Source: Devosia sp. YIM 151766
GTDB taxonomy: Bacteria > Pseudomonadota > Alphaproteobacteria > Rhizobiales > Devosiaceae
NCBI RefSeq assembly: GCF_030285925.1
Contig: NZ_CP127251.1
Span: forward strand, 1,116,001 to 1,180,000
DNA length: 64,000 nucleotides
Direction of reading: 5' to 3'
Part shown: piece by piece, positions 25,310 to 34,469 of the stretch
Layout of the letters: every line of letters starts with the position of its first letter
How positions within the stretch are numbered: position 1 is the stretch's first letter
Made by a program: the position numbers and the translations under genes
Notes under the pieces: model-generated
What the model was told of the DNA's origin: nothing
The model's input: the letters and a program-made list of their open reading frames with translations, nothing else
Databases searched by the model: none

Positions 25310-26260
25310 CTATGCCGCTTTTCGTGCCCTTCCGGCGCTGGTACGAAACACGAATTCGGCCACGGCCTCGATCTCTTCGTGCTGGCTGAGCAGGGCAGGG
25401 GAGCCCTGGCCGACAATGGCAAGCATTGTCGCATCGGCTCGCCTGCGCACCATTTCCTCGAACGTCTCCCGGCGCAATTGATCGGTCAATTGCGTCCGCA
25501 GCAGCATTAGCGGCGCGCATTTCAACGCATCGTAGAGCGGCCATTGCGCCGCCAGCACGTCATCGAAACTGAAATCCTTCAGCAAGTCGATCAATCTGCT
25601 GTCGAACAGGGGCCGCGATCGCCCGCTCCTGCCGAAATAATGCGTGCGCAGAGCCAGGGCGTCGAGCTGGTGGTCCGGCAGCCCCGGATGATCGCCCGAC
25701 AACATGCGGCGAAATCCGGCTTCCGCTGCCTTGCCGCGCAGGCTGGTCACATGGGCCAGATTATTGCGCAGTCGCACGATGCCGCGCGAATCCGTCACCG
25801 GTCCGGCATCGAGCAGGATCGTGCCGCCGATCAGCAAGGGATGCGCCGCCGCCAGGGCCATGGCCACCTGCCCGCCATGCCCCTGTCCGAGCATTATCGC
25901 CTTGCCGATCCCCAGGGCCGCGAGAATATCGGCCAGGTCGCGCGCATCGGCCAGCGAGCCGTAATCGGAAAGCCGCTGCCGGTTGTCCGCCCGCCCGCGC
26001 CCGGGCAGGTCCACCAGGACGGTCGGCCAGTTCCTCGGCCCCAGCAAGCGGAAATAATCGGCGAAATCGGTAAAATCGCTCATATTGCGATGATAGCCCG
26101 CCACGCAGACAACCGGCAGGCGATCCGGCGCGAACGCGCCGCGCATATGCACCGCGGCGCGGGTCCTTGCATCCCGCAGCAAGATGGGACGAACGGGCAG
26201 GTTCGCAAAGGCCGGATGCTCGGCCGGTATGGTTCTGCGGCGCTGGAACAGGGCAAACAT
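25310..26260 (-). CDS. Alpha/beta-hydrolase-fold protein lacking the catalytic Ser and His
   Basis: 316 residues with a clear alpha/beta-hydrolase layout: LPVVCVAGYHRNMSDFTDFA around the oxyanion strand, VLVDLPGRGRADNRQ, DLADILAALGIGKAIMLGQG and HGGQVAMALAAAHP at the nucleophile elbow. The elbow reads GQGHG where family enzymes have GxSxG, so Gly replaces the nucleophile. Near the C-terminus VGQGSPALLSQHEEI has Ser where the catalytic His of G.GH.P normally lies. The fold is kept but both residues are gone, suggesting a binding or regulatory role. Divergent from dapA with about 170 bp between. Confidence 0.8.
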   Translation of the reverse strand: MFALFQRRRTIPAEHPAFANLPVRPILLRDARTRAAVHMRGAFAPDRLPVVCVAGYHRNMSDFTDFADYFRLLGPRNWPTVLVDLPGRGRADNRQRLSDYGSLADARDLADILAALGIGKAIMLGQGHGGQVAMALAAAHPLLIGGTILLDAGPVTDSRGIVRLRNNLAHVTSLRGKAAEAGFRRMLSGDHPGLPDHQLDALALRTHYFGRSGRSRPLFDSRLIDLLKDFSFDDVLAAQWPLYDALKCAPLMLLRTQLTDQLRRETFEEMVRRRADATMLAIVGQGSPALLSQHEEIEAVAEFVFRTSAGRARKAA

Positions 26261-26431
26261 GCTCTCATTTACCGACGCCGCATATCATCTCACAAGGCGT
26301 TTCACGCGCCTTGTGGCATTGAGCCGATAAAAGTATGCTGCAACCTGTTCGGCATCGGCGGATGCTGGGCCATTTCAACGTGTAAAAATGCCAGGCCGCT
26401 GCGCCGGCACCCAATTGAGGAATACCGATAA

Positions 26432-27307
26432 ATGCTGCGAGGTTCGATTACGGCGCTCATCACTCCCATGCGCGATGGGGTCGTGGACGAGAAAGCCTTC
26501 GCAAGCTTTGTCGAATGGCAGATTGCCGAGGGCTCCCATGGTCTGGTGCCGGTGGGCACGACCGGCGAAAGCCCCACCGTCAGCCACGATGAGCATAACC
26601 GCATCGTCGATATCTGCGTCGAAGTCGCCAATAAGCGCGTGCCCGTCGTCGCCGGCGCCGGTTCCAATTCCACCTCCGAGGCCGTGTCGCTGGCCCGCCA
26701 TGCCGAACGGTCCGGCGCCGATGCCGTGCTGTCCGTCGTGCCCTATTACAACAAGCCCAGCCAGGAGGGCATGTTCCAGCATTTTTCCGCCGTGGCGGCC
26801 GCCGTGGGCATTCCGGTCATTCTCTATAGCGTTCCCAGCCGCACCACGGTCGATCTCACCGTCGACACCATTGCCCGCCTGCATGAAGCGCATCCCAATA
26901 TTGTCGGGGTCAAGGATGCCACCGCCGATCTGGGCCGCGCCAGCCTGCAACGCGTCAAGCTCGGCGCGGATTTCATCCTGCTGTCAGGCGAGGACATCAC
27001 CGCCCTTGGCTTCAACGCCCATGGCGGCAATGGCTGCATTTCGGTCACCTCCAACATTGCGCCGCGCCTCTGCTCGCAGATGCAGGAACTGTCCTTGGCC
27101 GGGGATTTCGCCGCTGCCCGCGCCATCCAGAATCAGCTCGTTCATCTTCACAAGAACATGTTCGTCGAACCCAGCCCCGCGCCGGTCAAATACGCCGCCA
27201 GCCGCCTCGATCTCTGTGCCAACGAAATGCGGCTGCCCGTCGTGCCCCTGTCTGCGGCCGGCGAAGAGACGGTGGACTTTGCAATGCGGCAGGCCGGCCT
27301 TATCTAA
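26432..27307 (+). CDS. dapA: 4-hydroxy-tetrahydrodipicolinate synthase
   Basis: 291-residue TIM-barrel aldolase of the DapA family that condenses pyruvate with aspartate semialdehyde, the first committed step to lysine and meso-diaminopimelate. It shows [10 protein letters not shown] at the N-terminus, [34 protein letters not shown], the Tyr in [14 protein letters not shown], and the Schiff-base Lys in [18 protein letters not shown] lies upstream of the ATG. It ends 5 bp before smpB, a pairing common in Hyphomicrobiales. Confidence 0.95.
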   Translation: MLRGSITALITPMRDGVVDEKAFASFVEWQIAEGSHGLVPVGTTGESPTVSHDEHNRIVDICVEVANKRVPVVAGAGSNSTSEAVSLARHAERSGADAVLSVVPYYNKPSQEGMFQHFSAVAAAVGIPVILYSVPSRTTVDLTVDTIARLHEAHPNIVGVKDATADLGRASLQRVKLGADFILLSGEDITALGFNAHGGNGCISVTSNIAPRLCSQMQELSLAGDFAAARAIQNQLVHLHKNMFVEPSPAPVKYAASRLDLCANEMRLPVVPLSAAGEETVDFAMRQAGLI

Positions 27308-27312
27308 GCTCC

Positions 27313-27810
27313 ATGAGCAGCAAGAACGACAAAAGCAAGAATGGGTGGATCAGCCACGGTCTGGTGGCTGAAAACCGGCGCGCGCGCTTCGATTACGAAA
27401 TCGGCGACACGCTGGAAGCCGGCATCGTGTTGACCGGCACCGAGGTGAAATCACTGCGCCTCGGCAAGGCGCAGATCGCCGAATCCTATGCCGCTCCGGA
27501 AAACGGCGAGCTCTGGCTCATCAATGCCCATATTCCTGAATATCTCCAGGCCAATCGCTTCAACCACCAGGAGCGCCGTCCGCGCAAATTGCTGGTGTCC
27601 AAAAAGCAATTGTCCAAGCTGGACCAGGAAGTCGCCCGCGCCGGCAACACCATCGTGCCGCTCAAGCTGTTCTTCAACGATCAGGGCAAGGCCAAGCTGC
27701 TCATCGGCGTCGGCAAGGGCAAGAAGAACTTCGACAAACGCGCCACCAGCCGCGACCGCGACTGGAACCGCGACAAGGCCCGCATCATGAAGGAAGGCGG
27801 TCGCGGCTAA
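27313..27810 (+). CDS. smpB: SsrA-binding protein SmpB
   Basis: 165 residues; binds tmRNA for rescue of stalled ribosomes. It shows [78 protein letters not shown], and the basic C-terminal tail [20 protein letters not shown]. The slightly extended N-terminus is typical of alphaproteobacteria. It is probably read from the dapA promoter. The tmRNA gene is not in the window. Confidence 0.96.
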   Translation: MSSKNDKSKNGWISHGLVAENRRARFDYEIGDTLEAGIVLTGTEVKSLRLGKAQIAESYAAPENGELWLINAHIPEYLQANRFNHQERRPRKLLVSKKQLSKLDQEVARAGNTIVPLKLFFNDQGKAKLLIGVGKGKKNFDKRATSRDRDWNRDKARIMKEGGRG

Positions 27811-27845
27811 GTCATCCTGCCATCGTCAACTCCGTGGGCGCGCCC

Positions 27846-28092
27846 CATGGTTCGACAAGCTCACCATGAGGCCTACCGACCATCGAACGCCGCTCTCCTG
27901 CAGACCTCATCCTGAGCGTGTCGAAGGACGAGGTCGGTAAACCCCGTGGCCGCGCCCCCATGGTTCGACAAGCTCACCATGAGGTCTATCGACCATCGTA
28001 CGCCGCTCTCCCGCAGACCTCATCCTGAGCTTGTCGAAGGAAGAGGTCGGTAACCCCCCGGCCGCGTCCATCGTTCAACCGGCTCACCACGA
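27846..28092. repeat. Family A repeats as a tandem array (about 2.2 units of 113 bp)
   Basis: The block CATGGTTCGACAAGCTCACC... plus CAGACCTCATCCTGAGCGTG... starts at 27846 and again at 27959 (period 113 bp) with few differences. A third, degenerate start lies at 28069 (TCGTTCAACCGGCTCACCAC). Each unit holds both family A hairpin types in opposite orientation. It fills the space between smpB and the convergent NYN gene, and no terminator other than these hairpins is seen. Confidence 0.88.
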
Positions 28093-28101
28093 CCGCCTTG
28101 T

Positions 28102-28653
28102 CTAAACCTCGACCGGCCGTTGCGCTTGCGGCCGGCCGACCGATTTGGCCAGATCGGCCACGTCGAGAAAGAAATCCGCCTGCCGGCGCAAATCGTCGGA
28201 AATCATCGGCGTTGAGGTCGTCAGCGTCGAAACCACGGTCACGCGCTTGCCCTTGCGCTGCAAGGCGGCCACCAGTGCGGTAAAATCTCCGTCACCGGAA
28301 AACAGCACCAGGTGATCGTAATAGGGCGATTGTTCCAGGGCATCGACGGCCAGTTCGATGTCCATATTGCCCTTCACCTTTCGCCGCCCGGTCGCGTCGG
28401 TGAATTCCTTGGCTGGCTTGGTCACCACGGTATAGCCATTGTAATCCAGCCAGTCGATCAGCGGCCGGATCGAGGTATATTCCTGATCCTCGACCAGCGC
28501 CGTGTAATAATTGGCGCGCAACATATAGGCCTTGCCGCTGAATTCGGTCAGCAGCTTGCGATAATCGATGTCGATGCCTATGGCCTTGGACGTGGCGTAG
28601 AGATTGGCACCGTCGATGAAAAGGGCGATCTTTTCGCGCGGATCAATGGTCAT
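28102..28653 (-). CDS. NYN-domain (LabA/DUF88) protein, putative RNase
   Basis: 183 residues from ATG 28653, which has TTGGAG upstream; the frame extends to 28701 without a ribosome binding site. The PIN-like NYN fold has the conserved acidic residues IALFIDGANLYAT near the start, KGNMDIELAVDALEQ in the middle, and LVLFSGDGDFTALVAALQRK with GKRVTVVS. This is the LabA/TIGR00288 group, common beside smpB or rpoZ-spoT in Hyphomicrobiales. The target RNA is unknown. It is divergent from rpoZ. Confidence 0.88.
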   Translation of the reverse strand: MTIDPREKIALFIDGANLYATSKAIGIDIDYRKLLTEFSGKAYMLRANYYTALVEDQEYTSIRPLIDWLDYNGYTVVTKPAKEFTDATGRRKVKGNMDIELAVDALEQSPYYDHLVLFSGDGDFTALVAALQRKGKRVTVVSTLTTSTPMISDDLRRQADFFLDVADLAKSVGRPQAQRPVEV

Positions 28654-28872
28654 GAAAGCTCCAAAAGGGCAGGGGGCTGCCTGAATGCAATGCGCCGCCA
28701 AACGCGGCTGAACGTCATTATTTTCGCTGAAAACCTAAGGTTAATTCGGTGTTCGCACATTTTCATTTTGTCGACAAGGCGGCCGACATAAGCGGCTTTC
28801 TGCGGTAAACCTTGTCATGGCCGGCGCCATCGTGTATTGCGGGCCCTCATTCCCCCTATTGTGGAGACGTTC

Positions 28873-29241
28873 GTGGCCCGCGTCACCGTTGAAGACTGCA
28901 TTGAAAAGGTCGAGAACCGCTTCGACCTCGTCCTCATGGCCGCTCATCGCGCGCGCATGATTTCCTCCGGCGCCCAGATCACCGTGCCTCGCGACAACGA
29001 CAAGAATCCCGTTGTCGCCCTGCGCGAGATCGGCGACGGCACCATCTCGCCCGAAGACCTGCATGAGGACCTGATCCACTCGCTGCAGAAATATGTCGAG
29101 GTCGATGAACCCGAATCCAGCGCCGCGCCGCTTATCGAAAGCGCCGGCGACGACGATTCGATCAATTTCGACACGATCAGCGAAGAAGAATTGCTGCGCG
29201 GCATCGAGAGCCTGGCTCCGCCGGAGCGCCGCGACGACTGA
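28873..29241 (+). CDS. rpoZ: RNA polymerase omega subunit
   Basis: 122 residues from GTG 28873, chosen because GGAG lies six bases upstream and the protein then starts [20 protein letters not shown], the standard N-terminus. The core continues [15 protein letters not shown] and [11 protein letters not shown]. The acidic C-terminal tail ([20 protein letters not shown]) is typical of alphaproteobacteria. It lies upstream of the ppGpp synthetase gene, as in enterobacteria and Rhizobiales, though a terminator separates them here. Confidence 0.95.
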   Translation: MARVTVEDCIEKVENRFDLVLMAAHRARMISSGAQITVPRDNDKNPVVALREIGDGTISPEDLHEDLIHSLQKYVEVDEPESSAAPLIESAGDDDSINFDTISEEELLRGIESLAPPERRDD

Positions 29242-29280
29242 GAGCCGTCCCCCTAAGGCAGCCCGCATTCAAGACATGTT

Positions 29281-29309
29281 ACGCCCCCGGCTCAAACCGG
29301 GGGTGTTTT
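29281..29309 (+). terminator. Rho-independent terminator after rpoZ
   Basis: CCCCCGG (29284-29290), loop CTCAAA, CCGGGGG (29297-29303), then TGTTTTG; flanking A-C/G-T bases extend the stem. About 40 bp after the rpoZ stop. Confidence 0.85.
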
Positions 29310-29461
29310 GTCATGTCGCACCGGGCTTGAGGCGATATCGGCCCGAGCCATTGATCTTCCCCCGTGCAATGCCATATCAGGAATGACCGGCATCCGTCGG
29401 ACGCTCTTTTCATTTCCATCACAGGCGCTAAGTTCATATCCGTGAGCGAGCGGCCAACTTC

Positions 29462-31741
29462 ATGATGCGTCAATACGAACTCGTCGAGCGTGTTCAGGTC
29501 TATAACCCGGACGCCGACGAGAATTTGTTGAACAAGGCTTATGTCTACGCCATGCAGAAGCATGGCTCGCAAAAGCGCGCCTCCGGCGACCCCTATTTCA
29601 ACCATCCCCTCGAAGTCGCCGCCATCCTGACCGAGCTCAAGCTCGACGACGCCTCCATTGCCGTCGGCCTCTTGCACGACACTATCGAGGACACCGACGC
29701 CACCCGCGCCGAGATCGACCACCTTTTCGGTCCCGAGATCGGCACCATCGTCGATGGCCTGACCAAGATCGAGCGCCTCAACCTGGTGTCTCGCGAAGAG
29801 GCGCAGGCGGAGAACCTGCGCAAGCTGCTGCTGGCCATCAGCCAGGATGTGCGCGTGCTGCTGGTCAAGCTCGCCGACCGCCTGCACAATATGCGCACCC
29901 TGCAATTCATGGCGCCGGAAAAGCAGCGCCGCATCGCGCAGGAAACCATGGACATCTATGCGCCGCTGGCCGGCCGCATGGGTATGCAGGACATGCGCAG
30001 CGAGCTGGAAGACCTGTCCTTCCGCATTCTTCAGCCCGATCATTATGACGCCATCATTGCCCGTCTCGACCAGATGCAGGCGGATAATCAGGAAGCCATC
30101 GAAACCATCACCACCGAATTGACCGAGCGGCTGGCCGATGTCGGCATCACGGCGCGGGTCAAGGCGCGGGTGAAGTCGCCCTATTCGATCTTCTCCAAGA
30201 TCGAGCGCAAGTCGATCGCCCTGGAACAGCTCTCGGACATGATCGGCTTCCGCGTCGTCGTCGGCTCGGTGGAGGAATGCTACCGCACCGTGGGGCTGAT
30301 CCATACCCAATGGAAGGTCGTGCCGGGCCGCTTCAAGGATTATATTTCGGTCCCCAAGCACAACGATTACCAATCGATCCATACCACCATTGTCGGCCCC
30401 GGCCGCCAGCGGGTGGAATTGCAGATCCGCACCGAGGACATGGACCGCATCGCCGAATTCGGCATCGCCGCCCATGCGCTCTACAAGGATGGCGCTTCCG
30501 CCAATCTCGGCCGCATCGAGATGGAATCGCATGCCTATGGCTCGTTGCGGCAGACCATCAGCCACCTGACCTCCGGCATCGCCTCCGAGGATTTCCTCGA
30601 ATATACCAAGCTCGAACTGTTTCAGGATCAGGTCTTCTGCTTCACCCCGCGCGGCCGCCTCATCGCCCTGCCGCGTGGCGCTACGCCCATCGATTTCGCC
30701 TATGCCCTGCATACCGATATCGGCGATACCTGCGTCGGCGCCAAGATCAATGGCCTGATCCTGCCGCTCGTCACCCAGCTCCGCTCCGGCGACGAGGTGG
30801 AAATTCTGCGCGACCAGAACCATCGGCCGCCATCGAACTGGATCGGCATTGCCGCCACCGGCAAGGCGCGCGCCGCCATTCGCCGCGCCGTGCGCCAGAC
30901 CGCGGCCCAGCGGGCCCTGGCGCTGGGCGAACATGTGCTCAACATGATGCTGGAGCGCGAAGGCGTCATGCTGGACGAAGCCGAGGGCAAGGCCCTGGCC
31001 GAAGCGCTCGACCAGCCCTCCAAACGCGACATGCTGGTGGCCGTGGGCGAGGGCAAGATCGGCTCCGAGCCGCTCGGCAATGCCCTGGCCCAGATCAAGG
31101 GCATCCGCAAGCGCCGCCGCAAGCTCGACCTGCCGGTGGCCGACACCGCCGATGGCTGGTTCGCCCTGCGTTCGACCGACCAGTTCCGCTTCCGCGTGCC
31201 CGGCGGCCAGCGCGCCGGCCCCCGCGCCCGGGCGGCCCTCGCGACGCTGGATTTCCACACGCCGGTCCGCCTCTCGGGCGAAGGCGTGGTGCCCGGCGAC
31301 CGTCTGGTCGGCATTCTCGAGCCGGACATGCCGCTGACGATCTATCCGATCCATTCCGATGCCCTCATCGAAAAGCATGACAGCGACGTGGCCTGGGTCG
31401 ATGTGCGCTGGAACCTCGGCGATAAGGACGAAAGGCTCTATCCCACCATCGTTTCGATGGAATCGGTCAATCGTCCCGGCTCGCTGGCGCAGATTTCCTC
31501 CGCCATCGCCGCCTGCGATGCCAATATCAACAATCTGGTCATGCGCATGATTTCGCCGGACTTTCACCAGATGATCTTCGAAATCGAAGTGCGTGACCTT
31601 GCGCAATTGACCGATGTTCTGGCAACGCTCAAGCGCAGCCCGGGCCTTTCCGCCGTCCAGCGGGCGGGCATTCGCGAGGCGGGGATGATTTCCACCCTCG
31701 AATGGGACGGCAGGGTCGACAGGAGTTCGCGTGATGAATAG
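29462..31741 (+). CDS. rsh: Bifunctional (p)ppGpp synthetase/hydrolase, Rsh (RelA/SpoT)
   Basis: 759 residues. The HD hydrolase domain (about 25-180) has HPLEVAAILTELKLDDASIA and the HD pair at His72-Asp73 (LLHDTIEDTDA). The synthetase domain follows (about 230-350: VKSPYSIFSKIERKSIALEQ, LSDMIGFRVVV, KDYISVPKHNDYQSIHTTIV). Next come the TGS domain (about 390-450: VFCFTPRGRLIALPRGATPI, DFAYALHTDIG) and a C-terminal ACT domain (VNRPGSLAQISSAIAACDAN). Both catalytic centres look intact, as expected for the single long RSH protein of alphaproteobacteria. The start is either of two adjacent ATGs (29462, 29465). pyrE overlaps its 3' end. Confidence 0.95.
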   Translation: MMRQYELVERVQVYNPDADENLLNKAYVYAMQKHGSQKRASGDPYFNHPLEVAAILTELKLDDASIAVGLLHDTIEDTDATRAEIDHLFGPEIGTIVDGLTKIERLNLVSREEAQAENLRKLLLAISQDVRVLLVKLADRLHNMRTLQFMAPEKQRRIAQETMDIYAPLAGRMGMQDMRSELEDLSFRILQPDHYDAIIARLDQMQADNQEAIETITTELTERLADVGITARVKARVKSPYSIFSKIERKSIALEQLSDMIGFRVVVGSVEECYRTVGLIHTQWKVVPGRFKDYISVPKHNDYQSIHTTIVGPGRQRVELQIRTEDMDRIAEFGIAAHALYKDGASANLGRIEMESHAYGSLRQTISHLTSGIASEDFLEYTKLELFQDQVFCFTPRGRLIALPRGATPIDFAYALHTDIGDTCVGAKINGLILPLVTQLRSGDEVEILRDQNHRPPSNWIGIAATGKARAAIRRAVRQTAAQRALALGEHVLNMMLEREGVMLDEAEGKALAEALDQPSKRDMLVAVGEGKIGSEPLGNALAQIKGIRKRRRKLDLPVADTADGWFALRSTDQFRFRVPGGQRAGPRARAALATLDFHTPVRLSGEGVVPGDRLVGILEPDMPLTIYPIHSDALIEKHDSDVAWVDVRWNLGDKDERLYPTIVSMESVNRPGSLAQISSAIAACDANINNLVMRMISPDFHQMIFEIEVRDLAQLTDVLATLKRSPGLSAVQRAGIREAGMISTLEWDGRVDRSSRDE

Positions 31742-32324
31742 GGACGAGGTGCTGGATATTTTCCGCCAATGCGGCGCCATGCTGGAGGGGCATTTCATTC
31801 TCTCCTCGGGCCTGCGCTCCCCGGTCTTCCTGCAAAAGGCCAGGGTGTTCCAATATCCCGGCCAGACCGAAAAACTCTGCCAGGCCCTGGCCGAGCGCAT
31901 CCGCGCCGCGGTGCCCGGCGTCACCAAAGTGGTTTCGCCCGCCATTGGCGGCATCATTCCCGGCTACGAGACCGCCCGCCAGCTTGGCGTGCCGGCGCTT
32001 TATACCGAACGCGTCGACGGCCAGTTCGAACTCCGCCGCGGCTTCGAGATTGCGCCGGACGATGTGGTGGTCGTGGTCGAGGATATCGTCTCGACGGGCC
32101 TTTCCATCCGCGAATGCGTTGAGACGCTGCGCCGGATCGGCGCCAATGTCGCCGCCGCCGCCTGCCTCATCGACCGTTCCGCCGGCGAGGCCGAGATCGG
32201 TGTGCCGCTGGTCAGCCTGATCCAGTTCAAGGTCCCCGCCTATCCGGCCGATCAGCTGCCTCCCGAACTGGCCGCCATCCCGGCGATCAAGCCCGGCAGC
32301 CGCGGCATTCAGGGGGTGAAGTGA
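31734..32324 (+). CDS. pyrE: Orotate phosphoribosyltransferase
   Basis: 196 residues from ATG 31734, with AGGAG eight bases upstream inside the end of rsh; a GTG three bases earlier is also in frame. It joins orotate to PRPP to make OMP in pyrimidine synthesis. It shows FILSSGLRSPVFLQKARVF, AIGGIIPGYETARQLGVPAL, the TERVDGQFELRRGFEI flexible loop, and the PRPP motif VVVVEDIVSTGLSIRE. It overlaps rsh by eight bases, which couples a ppGpp enzyme and a nucleotide biosynthesis gene. Confidence 0.95.
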   Translation: MNRDEVLDIFRQCGAMLEGHFILSSGLRSPVFLQKARVFQYPGQTEKLCQALAERIRAAVPGVTKVVSPAIGGIIPGYETARQLGVPALYTERVDGQFELRRGFEIAPDDVVVVVEDIVSTGLSIRECVETLRRIGANVAAAACLIDRSAGEAEIGVPLVSLIQFKVPAYPADQLPPELAAIPAIKPGSRGIQGVK

Positions 32325-32337
32325 TCGCATCCGCATC

Positions 32338-32470
32338 CTCCTCATCCGGCGCTGCGCGCCACCTTCTCCCCGAGGGGGAGAAGAATATTGCGGCATATGC
32401 CGATGCCCTTATTCCTCTCCCCCTCGGGGAGAGGGTGGATCGGGCGCAGCCCGAGACGGGTGAGGGTGGA
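32338..32470. repeat. Family B inverted repeat pair between pyrE and acpS
   Basis: Left arm CTCATCCGGCGCTGCGCGCC, ACCTTCTCCCCGAGGGGGAG and AAGAATA (32341-32387). Right arm TTATTCCTCTCCCCCTCGGG, GAGAGGGTGGATCGGGCGCA, then CCGAGACGGGTGAGGGTGG (32409-32469). The arms are inverted copies and could fold into one long hairpin of about 130 bases. The right end GAGGGTGG lies three bases before the acpS ATG and appears to act as its ribosome binding site. Confidence 0.88.
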
Positions 32471-32472
32471 AC

Positions 32473-32901
32473 ATGATCATCGGCCTCGGCTCCGACCTCA
32501 TCCAGATCGACCGCGTGCAGCACACCCTGGACCGCTTCGGCGACCGCTTCGTGCAGCGCTGCTTCACCGGGATCGAGCAGCAGAAATCCGACCGCCGGGC
32601 GCAGCGCGCCGCCTCTTACGCCAAGCGCTTCGCCGCCAAGGAGGCTTGCTCCAAGGCGCTGGGCACCGGCATTTCCTGGGGCGTCTATTGGCGCGATATG
32701 GGCGTGGTCAACCTTCCCTCCGGTAAGCCCACCATGCGGCTCACCAACGGCGCCGCCAGGGCCCTGGCCCGCCTTGTGCCGCCCGGTCACGAACCCCATA
32801 TCCACCTGACCATTACCGACGATGCCGGTCTGGCTCAGGCCTTCGTGATCATCGAGGCTTTGCCGTTCAAGTCCGTTGACCCGGCTGGGACAAACGCCTA
32901 A
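32473..32901 (+). CDS. acpS: Holo-[acyl-carrier-protein] synthase
   Basis: 142 residues. It transfers 4'-phosphopantetheine from CoA to ACP. It shows [20 protein letters not shown] with the Mg-binding Asp, [15 protein letters not shown], and [20 protein letters not shown] with the second metal-binding Glu, then [11 protein letters not shown] and [18 protein letters not shown]. The usual alphaproteobacterial order acpS-lepB-rnc-era-recO follows. Translation seems to depend on the repeat-derived GAGGGTGG just upstream. Confidence 0.95.
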   Translation: MIIGLGSDLIQIDRVQHTLDRFGDRFVQRCFTGIEQQKSDRRAQRAASYAKRFAAKEACSKALGTGISWGVYWRDMGVVNLPSGKPTMRLTNGAARALARLVPPGHEPHIHLTITDDAGLAQAFVIIEALPFKSVDPAGTNA

Positions 32902-32931
32902 CCCTTCCGCACTGCCCAATTGGGGAAGAAT

Positions 32932-33765
32932 ATGACGCAGCCTGCCGACAAGTCCGCGACCAAGCCGCAAAAATCCGCCACCAATGAATGGGTGGAGACC
33001 TTCGTGGTCATTGCCGAGGCGCTGCTGATCGCCATCGTCATCCGCTTCTTCCTCTACCAGCCCTTCTCCATCCCCACCGCATCCATGCAGCAGACGCTGA
33101 TGATCGGCGACTATTTCGTCGCCAATAAATATGTCTGGGGCTATGGCAAGCATTCCTTCTCGCTCGGCCGCTATGGCGATTTCGCCCTGCTCGATTTCGA
33201 GCTGCCGATCAGCAACCGCATCCTCGGCCGCGATCCCAATCGCGGCGATGTCGCCGTGTTCCGCCCGGTTCCGCAGAACATGGAATATATCAAGCGCATT
33301 GTCGGCCTGCCGGGCGACACGATCCAGATGCAGGACGGGCGATTGTATATTAATGGCGTGATGGTCGAGCGCGAGGAGGTCGGCAAGACGCTGGACACCG
33401 ACAGCACCGGCGATACCCGCGATGTCACGGTCTACCGCGAGACCTTCCCGGAAGGCAGCACTCACATCATTCAGGAAATCGGCGACAACCTTTCGCTCGA
33501 CAATACCCCTGAATATCTCGTGCCCGCCGGGCATTATTTCATGATGGGCGACAATCGCGACCGCTCGGCCGATAGCCGTGTGCTCAGCCAGGTCGGCTAT
33601 GTGCCCGCCGTCAATCTCATTGCCAAGGCCGAGGCGCGCTTCTTCTCCATACGCGACAATCTTCCGCCCTGGCAGATCTGGCAATGGCCGGCCAATGTGC
33701 GCTGGGACCGCATGTTCCAGTCCGTCTATGGCGATACGCCGTATGATACCACGGCGGCGCCGTGA
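32932..33765 (+). CDS. lepB: Signal peptidase I
   Basis: 277 residues from ATG 32932 (GGGGAAG upstream; TTG 32920 rejected). A single N-terminal membrane segment (VETFVVIAEALLIAIVIRFF) anchors it in the inner membrane. The catalytic Ser lies in FSIPTASMQQTLMIGDY and the general-base Lys in NMEYIKRIVGLPGDTIQ. C-terminal S26 boxes are visible (HYFMMGDNRDRSADSR). It cleaves signal peptides such as those of the porin and binding proteins here. It overlaps rnc by four bases. Confidence 0.95.
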   Translation: MTQPADKSATKPQKSATNEWVETFVVIAEALLIAIVIRFFLYQPFSIPTASMQQTLMIGDYFVANKYVWGYGKHSFSLGRYGDFALLDFELPISNRILGRDPNRGDVAVFRPVPQNMEYIKRIVGLPGDTIQMQDGRLYINGVMVEREEVGKTLDTDSTGDTRDVTVYRETFPEGSTHIIQEIGDNLSLDNTPEYLVPAGHYFMMGDNRDRSADSRVLSQVGYVPAVNLIAKAEARFFSIRDNLPPWQIWQWPANVRWDRMFQSVYGDTPYDTTAAP

Positions 33766-34469
33766 GCCGCCGCGACCGGACCCACGAAAAGCTCCAGTTT
33801 CGCCTCGGTTATCGTTTTGCCGATCTCGATCTCCTGGAGCGGGCGCTGACCCATTCCAGCGCCATCTCGCCTGGAAAACGCATCGAGCGCTCCTATCAGC
33901 GGCTGGAATTCCTCGGCGACCGCGTGCTTGGCCTCGTGGTCGCCGACATGCTCTATCGCCGCTATCCCGAATCCAATGAGGGCGATCTCAGCCGCACGTT
34001 GAACACGCTGGTGCGCAAGGAAACCTGCGCCGATATCGCCCGTCAGCTCGATCTGGGCCAGGAAATGATCCTCGGCGAGAGCGAGGCCCGCTCCGGCGGC
34101 GCCGACAAGGATGCCATTCTGGGTGATGTCACCGAAGCGGTCATCGGCGCCATCTATCTCGATGGCGGCCTCGAACCGGCCCGCAATTTCATCGAGCGCC
34201 TGTTCGAGGATTTTCTGGTCGATGGCCATGCCAGCCGCGCCGACGCCAAGACCACCTTGCAGGAATGGGCCCAGGCGCGCGGCCTTGACCCGCCGGCCTA
34301 TATCCTGGTCCAGCGCACCGGCCCCGATCACGCCCCCGAATTCACCATCGCCGTCGATCTGGCCGGCTTCGAACATGTCGAAGCCACCGGCTCATCCAAG
34401 AAGATCGCCGAACACAAGGCCGCCGAATTGTTCCTGATCCGTCACAAGGTCTGGAAGGAGCGCACATGA
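33762..34469 (+). CDS. rnc: Ribonuclease III
   Basis: 235 residues from GTG 33762 overlapping the lepB stop. The RNase III signature QRLEFLGDRVLGLVVADML lies near residue 45, with the second catalytic acidic cluster DILGD-type DAILGDVTEAVIGAIYLD near 115-130. A C-terminal double-stranded RNA-binding domain follows (DAKTTLQEWAQARGLDPPAY and ATGSSKKIAEHKAAELFL). Processes rRNA and structured mRNA. Overlaps era by four bases. Confidence 0.96.
   Translation: MSRRDRTHEKLQFRLGYRFADLDLLERALTHSSAISPGKRIERSYQRLEFLGDRVLGLVVADMLYRRYPESNEGDLSRTLNTLVRKETCADIARQLDLGQEMILGESEARSGGADKDAILGDVTEAVIGAIYLDGGLEPARNFIERLFEDFLVDGHASRADAKTTLQEWAQARGLDPPAYILVQRTGPDHAPEFTIAVDLAGFEHVEATGSSKKIAEHKAAELFLIRHKVWKERT

Noticed and set aside
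27846..28092. Regularly spaced repeats that could suggest a CRISPR array
   Set aside because: Only about two units of 113 bp with similar sequence throughout, no unique spacers and no cas genes; these are tandem REP-like elements.
29279..31957. 892-codon open frame antisense to rsh
   Set aside because: Rsh is unambiguous on the + strand; the antisense translation resembles no family and extends across rsh, its flanks and pyrE.
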